From NCBI RefSeq assembly GCF_901933205.1, contig NC_044572.1, forward strand, positions 91,912,965-91,976,964: a DNA stretch of 64,000 nt. Direction: 5' to 3'. The notes under the pieces were generated by a model. The model did no database searches. It had not been told where the DNA came from and was given only the letters and a program-made list of their open reading frames with translations. A program made the translations under genes and the position numbers. Positions 15,046 through 27,984 of this stretch are shown piece by piece (positions within the stretch are counted from its first letter, which is position 1; each line of letters starts with the position of its first letter). This stretch comes from Camarhynchus parvulus (Eukaryota > Chordata > Aves > Passeriformes > Thraupidae).

Positions 15046-18000
15046 TTTGGCACCCCTGCACCATAAACAAAAGAAAAACTCATGTTTTACAGAACAAAGT
15101 TTGCTGTTGCAGTGTATAAGGTACCTTTTTAATCTAAACTGCAATCCATGTGCAGCAAAGCTCACCAAAACATAATAAAATAAACAGTGGATGGAAAAAG
15201 TTTATATTGGAAATTATATGAATAACAGCATTAGAAAAGCAGGCCGCATTCAAGAGTGCTGAGAATTCATCAGAAATTGTTCTGACGATCCTCAAATAAC
15301 AAAGGCTTATTCTTTGTTTTTGTAACACATGCTATGGTGAATTTTCCAGTGTCCTTGAAGTCTGCCAAGAATGGGGAAAAGCAAAAGAAACTTAAGGTAA
15401 GAGAGGGGAATGTACTGCAAATATGGGATGACAGAGGGCAGAAAAATGTGGAATGAACTTTGATGTGGAGCAGATGTACCCCTGCATTCCATAGGCAAAA
15501 CCAGTGCTGAGGTCACTCTGAAGATAATGAAGAGAGAAACGTCTCCTGTCTTCATTTAGCTTTAGCACAGAACCATTGGGTAACAGAAATGTTTCTAATA
15601 ACCCTCCCGTTTTTTTCCTGTGGAAGGAAAGGAGGAAAGAGCAAGCAGAGAGAGAATTACACTCTGCAGTAGCGCTTCTCTGACTTACTTCTGGATTCAG
15701 ACACTTTGCAAAGTGCCCTTTATTACCCTCAATCTGGGAATATTTGCTCTGTCTCCGGGGGATAAAGCTAGAGAGACATATCCAATGTGTTGTATAAAAG
15801 TGTTCAATTGACATAATATGCAAATACAGAAATATATCTTTTTATTTTTATATTGCAACAGCAGAAAATATAAGACAAACACATAAGCAACAGCAAATTA
15901 CATTATTCAAATCTTTTCTCTTTTTCTAATAACATTAGAGATGATCCTTTCAAGCTGTTAACAGCACTCAGAAAGGGAGGGGGGAGGACGTCTCACAGAT
16001 GATTTGATATTTGCACTGAATCCAAACCCATGTGGAAAGCTTGTGATGTTAACATTTCTGTTAATTTGGTCTGGGCAGGGATTGGAGTACAGGGCTGGCC
16101 CTACAAGGAATGAGTGGCAGAAGCCACACTGACTTCAACAGAACTCTTGTTTAACTCTTTGCATCATTCTGCTTTATTAGAAACATCTGTCAAAGTCACA
16201 AAGAGCTGTCAAGGAGATGAGAGGATTTTCCTTGTGGTTTTGCTTTTAGAAGTATATTGCAATATATATTTATAAGTGTGTTATAATAGATGGACTTACT
16301 GTATATGAGTGTGTACATATACGTTTATATGTAAAGACTGGATGCTTTGAGGTGCCTTTTCCATGGGTCAGAATGAGTATATTTTAAAACTTTCAAAAAT
16401 TAGTATTAAGATGCAAAAAGCCCCATTGAATTAGATTATTGAAAAAACTAAGTAAGAATCCCAAACTATGCAGCATCAGTTATTTTTTTGCAAACAGAGG
16501 TGGCTTTTTAAGAGAAGGAGTTGTGTATCATGCATTACTGTTTGTTATTTATATGGTTGAAAGTTAGAAGTGTTTGCAATCTTGCATGCAAAATATACTC
16601 TTCTATTTCTCCAGCCTAGTCTGGTCAATGGGAACAAATGAAATGTTGCAGTAATACAGCAAATTTGTGTATGTTTCTTGCAAGATTTAATAATTTCTAT
16701 CAGGTGTGTTAAATAAGAATCAAAATAAACATCAAAATATAATAGAATAATAAGAATGAGAATAGTTACTGAAAACATGTACAAGTGTCAAAAATGCTCC
16801 CTACATCTGGGGCTCCAGTGCAATGTGCTGTTACCTTTCTGTGCCCTGGTGCACAAGGAGTCACACAGGACAGAGGTTTTGCAAACAGGACACGTTGGCT
16901 AGGCTGGACTCACACAAGAGGATGTTTGATGAATCAAGCAGCCAAGGATGAAGAGAAGGGCCACAAGCATTCTTGTATTAGCATACAATGCAAAGCATGC
17001 AGCACCTTCAGAAACTTCCTCTCTTGGGAACAGACCGCATGTTGTTCACTTCCATCTGAAACTCCTGATGGTGCCTACAGTCAGGAAAAGAAGTGTGGGA
17101 CCTGGCTACACTGTGGTTGTACCCTGGAGCCCCAGTCAAACAGCTCAGAGGGCACAAGAGGCTGGTGGCATTTTTTCCCTCAGCTTTTTTACTAGCATCA
17201 GCTCCTGGAGAACAGGAGTGAAGCTGTGGGTGAGTCTGCACAGAAGCAGCTGAAAAGATCCCTCTATCAATGGGAGAAATCATGCTGGGACAGTGAGCTG
17301 TAATGGAGAAGTTCCCAGCAGACCTGTGGAGGAAGCCTTTTTGGTCCTGGGCACAAGGGTTTTGTTGGGTGAGTGCACAGAGATCCACCAGCCTGCTCTA
17401 GGCAGTATTCCCTTCACAGGAGCACAGGGGGGAAGCAGGATCAGGCCTGAGAACATCAGTTAAGGATTAAGCTGAAATAAAACCTGCCCTATGGCAGTAA
17501 GCAAAGTATGATGTTTTATTTCACACGTGCTGGGGTATGTGCAGAACGGGGCTCTTTGGAGTCCCCAGTGGCCGAATGAAATTGATTGAAGTGTAAAAAA
17601 AAGTGAGCATCAAAAAATCCCTGATAGCAAAGTAATTGCTTCCAGATGTTTTAAAATTGCCTTCAGAAATGAACAATCAAATCCTACATGAGCAAGACAC
17701 AATAACTGAGGCAGGGAGAGTCAGGAATATTTATGAAGAACACTGTAGAGGGCACCTCTTCTTTCAGCAGGGACATAAAAGACTTAGCAGCCAACACCAC
17801 CCAAAAGTCAGTGTTTTGGATGGTGGCCTGCTATGGACTTTCAGACTGGCAGCCAGTTAAGTGGAAGGGATTGACATGCTAATTACAAATGAACACAGCC
17901 ACACAAGTGCTGGTGGCCACAAGTTTTTCAGGCCTTAATTAAACGTGATAAGATGCACAAAGCCTTGGTTTATTGAACTGTCAGCATGAGGCCGCTGCCT

Positions 18001-21000
18001 GTCATTCATCTTTGTATGTGGTCTTATGACAAACAGGAAGGTGAACTTAGAGCCTTATTTCTCTTTTGTTTGAGACTGTTCTCTTCAGTACATGAACTAT
18101 TGGGTCTCCTCTCACTTTAATTCAAAATTAAGATTTTTTTTTATGAAGTCTGTCCACATACACATTTTTTTAAAACTCTAAACCCTGCACATCTGCATTG
18201 TACTTTAAACTCTTACAGGTCATGGCAGAGACCTTGGTGTGATGCCCTGCAAGCCATCCTCCACCTCCTGACCTTTGGAACAGATCCCAGGCTCAGGTAC
18301 CAGAGCTCCGCTCCGTGCCTTTAGTCACACACTCAGTGTAAAGAACTGAATTGCCCACCAGTATGTATTAAAAAAGCCCTAGAAGCAGTTCAATTTAAAT
18401 AGGATATTTGAGGGACATTGCCCCCACTCAGCATACTTGAGCCTGAACTGAGTACTGGAGAGTACTGTCTTTACATCCACTGTCCAAATGCAATTAAACA
18501 GAGTTGTTTTTCAGGAAAGCTGCACCCACTACAAATGAGCAGTTGAAAACATTAATCCATATCTGTACCAGCAGATACCATACTGACTCGCATGCAGTAT
18601 GTAAATAAATTAATGGACTATTGAAGGAAATGGAAAATATATGGCTGCAGGAAAAATATCAAATAGAGATTTTTTTAAAATAACATTTACACAATCTGTT
18701 TTTTGTGTCGTGATTGTTTGGTTTGGTTTGTTTGAGTTTTTTATTGAGGCACTGTATTTAAATATTCTTCAGCTTAAAATGACAAGCAGAAAACAGAAGG
18801 CAGGTGAATAGGTGAATGTGGTTGCTACACAGGGATCAATGTGATTGAGCACAGCTAGCTCTTCCATTCTAAAATGGGGTTGGAGAGGTAATCTGTCTCC
18901 CTCTGGGGTACATGTTTGTAATTAAGACACCATGCCTCATCAGCACAAAGCAAAAAGAAAAGGTGCTTTGTTCTCTGTGGTTCCAATAGGCAACTAAGGA
19001 AAGGATTAAAGAGATTAAACCAAGCCGAACTGCCAGAGGAATTGTTTCTGAGGCTGGACCCTGCACTTGCCCACCCTGGAGCTCAGCAGCAGGTTCCTCT
19101 GCACAGGGGGGAACTCCCTGAGCACATGTGCAGCAGCGAGGGGAAGGGGGGTGTGGACATGCAACATCTCCAAGCTCATGCTCTGTGTCTTCACTGAACT
19201 GTTCCCTTTAGCATCACCCCGAAGCTGGTGGGAGGCTGTTCCCTGGTATTGCACTCACATATTGGCATGGTGCAGCTGCACCACTGGGAGGTGCAGCACA
19301 GCAGATCTGCGGAAAGGAGAACAGAGTGGAGGGGCTGTGCCAAGAACTCCTTTATTGCACTCACAGATGCAGGTCTCTACCATTCTGTCCGCTTTAGGGT
19401 CATTACTTCTGATACAGGCTGTGTACAAGATATTCTAGGTCAGGTTTTTTAGCATGTTGCTTCTCTTATAACAACATGAATGACTACTGCAAATGATGAA
19501 GTTAAAATGTAGAGCCTGGTCATGCCAGGCAGTTTTGTCCCAAAAGCTCAGAAAATTACTTCTTCCTCCACCTGCCAATTCAGTCTTTGCTGTGAGTGGG
19601 GAAAAAGCACTTATGTTTAAGTAACTCACATTTCTATAGAATATCTTAAGCAAAAGGAATTTTTTCAAAATGTCTTTACAACAAAGCTACTACAATTTAT
19701 TTTTAAGAAAAGATCATGCCCAGCTTCTCTTCTAATGGCCATGAATTCATTAAGATAATGAATCTAAATTTGTTGACATCATCTGTATCACTTTGTAAAG
19801 GATCCTTACATCTGACATGTCAAGGTGCATCCAGGACATGTCCATCACACTAAATTCACAGCTACACTGCTGGTACTGTCCAGGGCTAAGTATGCTGCTT
19901 CCTGATGAGACTGAAAGGTGACCAAATTCTGCAGAAGTTGCCCCCATGGCTGGCTAATGATGCTTCTGGTGCTCTACAAAAGCCAAATCCTCCAGGGTAA
20001 GAGACTCCTGATTCCTAGAAGGTGTTTTTTCTCTATGGGAAAAAGATGTAGCCTGGGAGTAGCTTGGTCTGTGGCACTGTGTGTTCATGCTGAGGATAAG
20101 GTGCCTTGGTTTTGGGCAGCCCTAGCCTGATTGTCCCTACAGAGCTACCCAGCCTCTTGTTTTTGGCAGTTTGATGATGCTGGCATTACATCCCTGACTA
20201 AGCAAGGGGAGCAAAATCAGACATCAGTTTCATCTCCTCCTCATCCTTAAAGTTTCATGTCTTCCTGTCACCAGATTCTACTCTGTACCTTTCCCTGACC
20301 AGAAGGACACAGGTTTCAGGCTCACAGCCCCCAGATTGCCTCTGGCTCTCAACTCCTCACTCAGCCCTTTACACCAGCCCCCCATCCCATTCCAAAGCAC
20401 TGAATGCACTTGCTTGGCCTGGGCATTTGTGGTCTCTTGTGGTGGAGAGAAGGGCAGTGACTTGACCCATTTTGTCCCAGGGAGGAAGACTTCTGCTTCA
20501 GGGACGCTCGTGCTGAGTGGATAAGTAAAACTTCCAAGTAAGAGAAGCCTAGTGTGCGATCTGATTTAGCAGAATAGATGACATAAGATGAAAACAAGAG
20601 GACCTCAAAATTTAACAGACATCATCCTCTCCAGTGGAATTAAAGCTGATTCCAGGTTTTTCCCTATACCTCACCTTCTGGCAGTCTGTCAATACTCCTG
20701 AGACTAACCACAGCAAAGTCAGCTCCATCATGATCTGCTTTCAGACATGCTCAGGGGTACCCCAACAGTCAACAGCCTCTGCAATTCTCTATTTTCCCTG
20801 CTTCTATTAACATAGCCTGTGACTGTCATGTGTTTTCCAACTAGTTTTGTGTTATATCAAATAAATCATGCCAGAAGCAACCATTTCATTGGCCTTTGCC
20901 TTCCTCTTATGCTGCAGGCAAAGTGCCTGGGACTCTTGCATCCAGAGCCAAAGGCTTTGACCTTCTCCCATCAGCAGCCAGCATTAAAGCTATTGTGGGT

Positions 21001-24000
21001 CTGCAGAAGTTGTGTAACAGGAGGAAAAGGAGGACTGAAAACACCCTGTAACTGAGCTTGCTCCTGCCTCTTTGATGACTTATTCAATCTTTGTGATACA
21101 AATTCTCTCTCTCTCAAAGAAAATGTTGCTATTTTAAACAGCTCTTGCTACACTGTTAAAAGCAACATTTGAAAGCAGAGGCCGTGGATGCACAGCTGGA
21201 CTTCCACGGCTCATCTATGCTTGGACAGTCTCATGCCTTCAAAGGCACTTGGGAGAGCCAGGACTGATAGCAAGAGCAAGGGAAAACTTAATTTGGCTAC
21301 AAAGCACATAAACACTTCATTTTCCCTGTCTGAACAGCTCTCCTGATGTCAATTGGAATGAAATCTAGAGCACAGTCAAATACAATCTTACATGTTTGCA
21401 GGATTCAGACCTTAAGCAAGAGCTATTCCTTCCACCTAGAAGGAATTATTTGTGTTAGTCTTTCAGGGGTGGCAGGCAGAATTGAGCAATACAAGATAAA
21501 GGTTTTGTGCAGTGAGATACAGCCATTATCAGCACAGAATTAACTGGGAAAATGATAAAGATCACAGTGATTTTTCTAGACTTGGGATTGACTAAATTTC
21601 TACAAATCCAGTGCAACAACTCTTTTGACAGATTAATTAGTGTGAAGATGTCTGAACAAACCAGAGAATATTAATAAAATGAAGACATATCCCCTACAAG
21701 AAGTGAAATTCATTCTTTCTTCTTAGAATAATTTCTCTGGCTCTCAGACGCAGAGCTCCCTGTGCATTAGTCTGCTAGTTGTAATATAATATTTTATTTT
21801 GCTCTCCAGGTTCTTCTCTTCCACTCTCTGCAAGGGGTACAGTATATAAGAGCAGAAAGAATTTCCACCAACCCCTGGTTGATCAAAATTCTTTTTCACC
21901 ATGGACAGCGTAAAAGAAGGATCACAGGGAAACATACATGAAAAAGAAAAAAAAACCAAACCCCCAAACATCACTTAGATTTAATTTTCACAGGGGTACT
22001 TCCACTGTTTGAAGATTAGCACAGACTTAGGTGCCACAACCACATGCAAACTGATTTTTTCAAGAAAATTTTCTGTTCTATAACTGTGGCCTAATGTTTC
22101 CATAAAATACCTTATTACACAGTGTAGAGAAAGTATAAAAGATGATAGAAGCATAAAATATATTATATAAACCTCCATTCTTTCAAATAACTACTATTTA
22201 CTCATGTAGATGGTCCCCATTAGTTGTCTGGAAGAGATGAGCAAGGGAAGAAGGTACATAACCAAGGAAAGGGGAAAAGTCTGCCCGAAAATTATACTTC
22301 TCATTCTTGCAATGAACACATGTAAGACTAAGAAAATCCCCCAAGGAAAGGAGATTGCTTTACTCCTAAGGACTGTAAAGAGTAATTCTGGGGAAAAAAA
22401 AACCAAAAACACAACCCAGGGAGACAAACAGCACGACTTCCAGCTGTTCAGTGCCTTCACTAATCTTTGAGACAGCTGTAAAGACAGAAAAGCCTTTTCA
22501 CAAGAGAGCAGAACAAGGTCACTTTGCTTAACCTATGAGAATTGCTGATCTCCTGATGACACTAAATGAAGAGCAAAAAGGAATAATTAGACTGGTCATT
22601 CCTGCAAGCTTTGCTGTTTGCTATCACTGTAAAAATTTCTCATGTGATATAGCTGAGGACACCTGATATCCTCCTGCTACTTTGAAGTCAACAGCCTTTA
22701 AATCACCAGCAGCTGCATCTGGACCTCTTCTGATGATTAATCTCCAAACTCCTTGAAAGGTCCATGCTATCCAATTAATCTGTTTTGAATTTCACCTCTT
22801 GCAGATGAGTTGAAGCCTTGCTTTTGTAGAAAAAACTTTTGTAGAATCAGCTATTATCTATAACTGTTCCTTCCTTTCATGGATATTTTTCCTGTCCCCC
22901 AGAAGCAGAATATCCTGGGCATGATTCCTGCCAATCCTTTATTCTAGTCTAGGTTTACTCTACTCTCCATATGCTCCTGTGGCACTGCATATTGATCAGC
23001 TGTTTCCTGGTAACAACTGTAATTTTTTATTTACATCAGCTGTGTTTTGCAGTTTGAAATGCCTTGTTTTCAGTGTACATAACATGAGAAACAATAGCAC
23101 AAATACAATGTTGTCAGCAGTTAGACTGTGGTATCCAAGGCATGATTAAAGGATACCCCTAGGCTAGAATATTGTTTTGCAAAGGCTGAGTTGTCAGCCT
23201 CAGCCTTAAATACTAAGGAAAACTGCATCATCTGTGCGCCACTGGAAGCCTAATTATGCATCTCCTGCACACTTATCACAGCAAGAACCTTATCTCTAGG
23301 TTACAGTCAAGAAATAAAATTAGGAGGCTTAGTGACTTCTAGAGCAGCAATATTCAACTGACAACCCCGTGTGGCATTTGCAGCCGCACCAAGGGGCTCC
23401 TTGGGAAGTGGCACACTCCAGCCTGCCCTCCTTCCCTGCAGTGTCTCGAGACCAGGCAGGCTTTCCCATCAGCTATCCTGCCCATGAGTGTGAGCAGTCA
23501 GTCAAGCAAGCCTAAATTGCTACTGCTTTTTCTGCCTGTGTCTGGCTTAAAATATTTGTCTTGAAAGGGGATACTGGAAGCTTCTTGACCCAACTGACAC
23601 CAGTTACTCACACTTAAACATCCACACTGGCATTAAGGTAACAACAACATTATAATCTGCTTATTTATCAGTATCCCTCATTAAAAGTAAGCAAATAATT
23701 TTTTCCAAGGGTGTATTGCAGTCATTTACATACAAAGTGTGTTAATAAGACCAGAGAGAGAGCTCATATGGACCAGGGAAAGGAGCTGTCTGGAAGCCAC
23801 AATGAGCCTGAGCAGAGTAACCAGGTTACACAGCAAACCTACACTTATCAGCAAGGATGTGTTTGCTTCTGCTCAGGTGCTGGGGCAAACAGCCTGGCAA
23901 AGGCCTCACAGGCATCTGCCTCAGTGAGGTTGCTTGGCAAGTTTTGACATGTGTATTCTGTTTTTGAAGGCTACCTGGCTGCAAGGAACCAAAATAGTTC

Positions 24001-25749
24001 TGAATGCAAATGATCTCCTTGAAATACCATTCTTGCTGTCCTTCCCCAAGAGGACTTCCAATAGCTGAAGCAGCACGTTCAGTCCATGATACTGCCCAGA
24101 ATAGCTGAAGTTAGGAAAGCAATGGTAACTTCATTAACTTTCTCTGTGAATTCATAGCTAGGTGAACAGCTTAGAACAGAGCCCAGGCACCTGGTGCCCT
24201 GCCCTACAGAAGTCCATATATTCTAGGAGAAGAGCTATGGCCAGGTAAAGAAACCTTGTCTTACAAGTTTTCTTATAGGGATGCCAAATTTTTGCTATGA
24301 ACACCATATGTAGCCTGGATAGCTTATTGTGGCCTTGACTTTAGTTGCCAGAACTGGGATGTCAGGTGAGGGACTTCCTGCAGGAGGCCTGCATACAGCT
24401 CTTCTCATGACAGGCCAGGGCCAGGGACTTTGACAGAACTTGAATTTCCCCATATGCTTTCACCCCTTCCTTTGCACATCTAAACATGCTCCTGATGGCA
24501 GGGCAGCTTCAGAGTGTAGCTTAACTGAGAAATGTGAGTAACTGAAACCTAATACAATCCTGTCTTCTCAGCTGACACCACACAGCAGGAAAAGCACCTC
24601 AGCTCCTCTTTGAACATAGATAATGTGCATTCATGAATCCCTAAGTTAATTAAAAATAACAGAATTGAAATGAGCAATAAATTACTTCAGAGCATTACCA
24701 CAACCTGGGATTTAGGATGAAGTACAAATATTATCAAGGAAGACAAGTTCACACTGTCTTAAAATCTGGCTTAGGACCAGTGACCGCAGTTATCTGCAAA
24801 AACAGTAATTGCTGTTAACATCTGTCCCTTTTTCCTCCTCTGAGCTTTCTGCTCAGTGCTGTTTTATTCAGAGATGAGACAAATTTTGTCAACTAAACTT
24901 TGATGCTATAGAGCCACTCACCTGCCATGGAGTACCTTGACCCAGGGCACCCTTTAGGGGCCATTTTCAAGTAGAACAAATTTGTCTGCCCAGCTCTCTC
25001 CTTCCCCTATATAATCTCTGCAGAAAGTGAGGTGTCACAGCTGTTTTCCAGGCATCCTTCTACAGGGCATTAACTTCAAAGTTACATGGTTTGTGAGGAG
25101 TTCTCCCCACTATTACCCCACAAGGATTAATACCATTGAAAGGGTAGGTATTAAAGCTCTGTGGTGAATTCCTGGCTTTTGGAAACCCCTTATCACAGAG
25201 AGAGTGCAGATAAAGTGGAAGAGATTTAATATTTTTGATTTTTCATATCCTGCATTTGGTATATCTTTATATGAGGGGAAGATCTTCACAGTGCAAACTG
25301 AGGGAAGCAGGCCAACTTACCTCCCATCTCCTCACAGACAATAGACTAGTACATGGATGATGTAGAAATTATGCCTACCTATGTCCTCAGGAATTTCTCT
25401 TACCAACTCAGGAATAACAGTCTTCCATAATACTGTGCGAAAGGACCTCAGTGCATTAACATGTTTGGTAGCATGAAGAAGATCAGGAGTATAAAAAGGC
25501 ATTTGGTCAGAGGACAAGAATGCCCTGTGCATAGAGGGACAGAGGACACTTCCTCTGGCCTGATGAATTTCTGCTTGATATTTTACGAAGAGCAGTTGCA
25601 TCATAACAGATGGAATTTCTGGTGCTGTGGTTGATGCTGTTGCACAGAGCTTACAAAGCTTAAGCACATCACTCTGGGTCCATCTTCTCTTCCCAGCAGA
25701 CAGGGGTATCTGCACTGCTTTAGTTGTGCCCTTAAAACAGGTTTATTTG

Positions 25750-25780
25750 ACCTTCCTGGTAGTAGCTGTACCAGGAAGGT
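25750..25780. repeat. Perfect 12-bp inverted repeat (hairpin)
   Basis: Arms ACCTTCCTGGTA (25750-25761) and TACCAGGAAGGT (25769-25780) are exact reverse complements around the 7-nt spacer GTAGCTG. It has no run of T after it and no gene nearby. The function is unknown. Confidence 0.9.
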
Positions 25781-26999
25781 AAGGTTGAATTTTTAAAGTG
25801 ATGAACCATACGTGGCCGAAGGGAGTTTCTACCTCCTTACAGTGGCATGCAATTTTCCCCACCCTGTGGTCAGCCAGACGCTGACAGTACCTACCACAGT
25901 CATCATCAGGCTTCAACAAAGTGTCTGAAGGTCTGGTAGGAAGAGATTAAGAGAAAAAGGGTCCTCCCAGCCACACATCCATTTTGGTGCACACACAGTG
26001 CCTGGCACAGCAGTGACCCTGATCTAATTTGGCCTCCCTGTAGCAATACCTTTTAAATGTCATTACTTTGAAAATAGGGATGTTGATGTTTAATGAAAAA
26101 TGATCCCAGGCAAAATAGGAAAGTAGATTTCATAAGGTAATGGAAAGCTTTAAGGGAAGAAGCCTGACAAGTGTTTCTTCAGGGCAGAGGGTACTGGGAC
26201 CTGCTGGGACCCTGTTTGTCTGGTTTACTTCTGCTCAGGTGGGTTTTCACAACTGCCCAACAAACACACATCTCAGAAGGATTTGTCTTTTTATGATCTT
26301 TACTTGAAATGAAGGACTCAGAAGAGAAAGAGATCCTGATGTAAAAGGAAAGGGTTACCCACTCTGCAAATGGCCAGCAGTACAGCAACCTGAGTGAGGA
26401 CCACTCCAGCCCCAAAATGAGCTGCTGTCTATCCCAGTGGTGTAGGATACATTCTTTACTTAATAAATTTAGTGGTGCTTTCTGTGATGAGAAAACATAT
26501 CTAGACAGAAACAGATTAAAATCCTTTTCCTATTTTACACTGTACACTGCAATGATTATATGAAGATAAATTTGAATTAATAGTCTCCTGGGACCACTAT
26601 ACTGTGTTATCCAAATCCTGTCTTTAATCCACCCTGCAACTGCACAGAAACAATTCCAATCAGGCTACAGGCAGTGAAATTATGCTTTCCATCTATATGT
26701 CATCACTTAGTCTTGCTATATTTTGCAGCTATTTAATGCTTTGCACACTTTCTTTCAAAATGTTGGATGTGCTTATCCCTCTCCAGGCAGCTTTCCAGCC
26801 ACTCTTCCCAAGTCTGTAGCACTGCATGGGGTTGTTGTAACACTAGTGCAGAACTTGTGTGTATCTCAGTGGTGTAGAGCATTTGTGCTTGGATTATAGA
26901 TGTTTCATTCTGCTCCCCATCGTTGTCTTCCAGCTCAGGGGGCTGTGTACCCCTAGGAAAACTGGCCTTACTATTAAACACTGAGGTAAAGGAGGAATT

Positions 27000-27984
27000 A
27001 GGTACCTCTGGAGTTAAATCCAGTTTGTGGTCAGTCACAAGGGGTGTCCCCCAGGGCTCTGCACTGGGGCCAGTCCTGTATAATATCTTTACTGATGACC
27101 TGAAAAGGAGATCAAGCATGCCCTCAGTCATTTTGCAGATGACACCAAGTGGGGTAGTGGGAGGGCAGGAGGGCTCTGCAGAGGGATCTGGACAGGCTGG
27201 ATAAATCGTCTGAGGCCAAATGTATGACTTTGTGTGCTAGGTTCTGCTCTTGGGTCACAGAACCCTAGGCAGCACTACAGGCTGGGGGCAGAGTTGCTGG
27301 AAAGTTGCTGGTGGAAAGGAATCTGGGGATGCTGGCCCACAGCAGCTGAACAGGAGCCAGCACGTGCCCAAGTGGCCAAGAAGGCCAGTGGCATCCTGGG
27401 CTATATCAGCAAGAGTGAGGTGAGCAGGACCAGAGGAGGGATCACCCCTCTGTACTCAGCACTGGTGCGGCCTCACATCAAATCTGGTGTCCGGTTTTTG
27501 GCCCCTAACAACAGAAAGGACATTGAGGTGCTGGAGTGCATCCAGAGAATTGCAACAGAGCTGCTGAAGGGTCTGGATCACAAGTCTTCTGAGAAACAGC
27601 TAAGGGTGTTTATCTTGGAGCAAAGGAGGCTCAGGGGCAATACATTTTGCTTTCTTCAACATCCTGAAGGGAGGTTGCAGAAGGTGGGGGTTGACCTCTT
27701 ATCCCAGGTAACAAGTGCCAGGATGAGAGTCAATGGCCTCAAGCTAAACCAGGGAACTTTAGATTAGATATCAGGAAAAATGTATTCGTTAGAAGGGTAG
27801 TCAGCCATTTGAACAGGCTGTCCAGGGAAGTGGTGGAGTTACCATCCCTGGAGGTATTTAAAAAATGTGTAGGTGTGGCACTTTGAGAACATGATTTAGT
27901 GGTGGATTTGGCAGTGCTGGGTTAATGGTTGAACTCAATGATCTTAAAGGTCTTTTCAAACCTAAAAGATGCTATGACTCTATG
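27000..27984 (+). mobile_element. CR1 LINE, 5'-truncated, decayed reverse-transcriptase end
   Basis: This is a dead copy of the chicken-repeat-1 non-LTR retrotransposon. Translation shows a reverse-transcriptase block ([19 protein letters not shown], about 27040-27105), then FADDTK (27132-27149) in another frame. Next come the CR1 C-terminal motifs: YRLGAELLESC, AQVAKKASGILGYI, PLYSALVRPH, KDIEVLECIQRIAT and LEQRRLRGN. The 3' end carries the usual CR1 tail (GAACTCAATGATCTTAAAGG, then GCTATGACTCTATG octamers). Frameshifts between the two RT boxes and again near 27310-27370, plus in-frame stops, rule out activity. The 5' limit is uncertain by tens of bases. The copy lies downstream of SCGN. Confidence 0.9.

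Larger units (their letters stand above)
10136..26999. other. Gene-free stretch
   Basis: Apart from the TG microsatellite and the 25750-25780 hairpin I recognise nothing. AT-rich patches occur, for example around 16255-16335. Short exons of an unfamiliar or non-coding gene could have been missed. Confidence 0.55.

Noticed and set aside
15981..15989. G-rich run (GGGAGGGGGGAGG area) as a G-quadruplex
   Set aside because: Too few separated G-runs to meet the four-tract rule.
25332..25715. 127-codon minus-strand ORF (starts MQIPLSAGKRRW)
   Set aside because: No recognisable domain, no flanking gene structure, and such a length is expected by chance over 64 kb. A protein search could overturn this.
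26733..27131. 132-codon minus-strand ORF
   Set aside because: Largely antisense to the CR1 reverse-transcriptase segment; no motif or splice support.
27234..27767. 177-codon plus-strand ORF, the longest in the window
   Set aside because: It is the decayed C-terminal part of CR1 reverse transcriptase (PLYSALVRPH, KDIEVLECIQRIAT), not a host gene.
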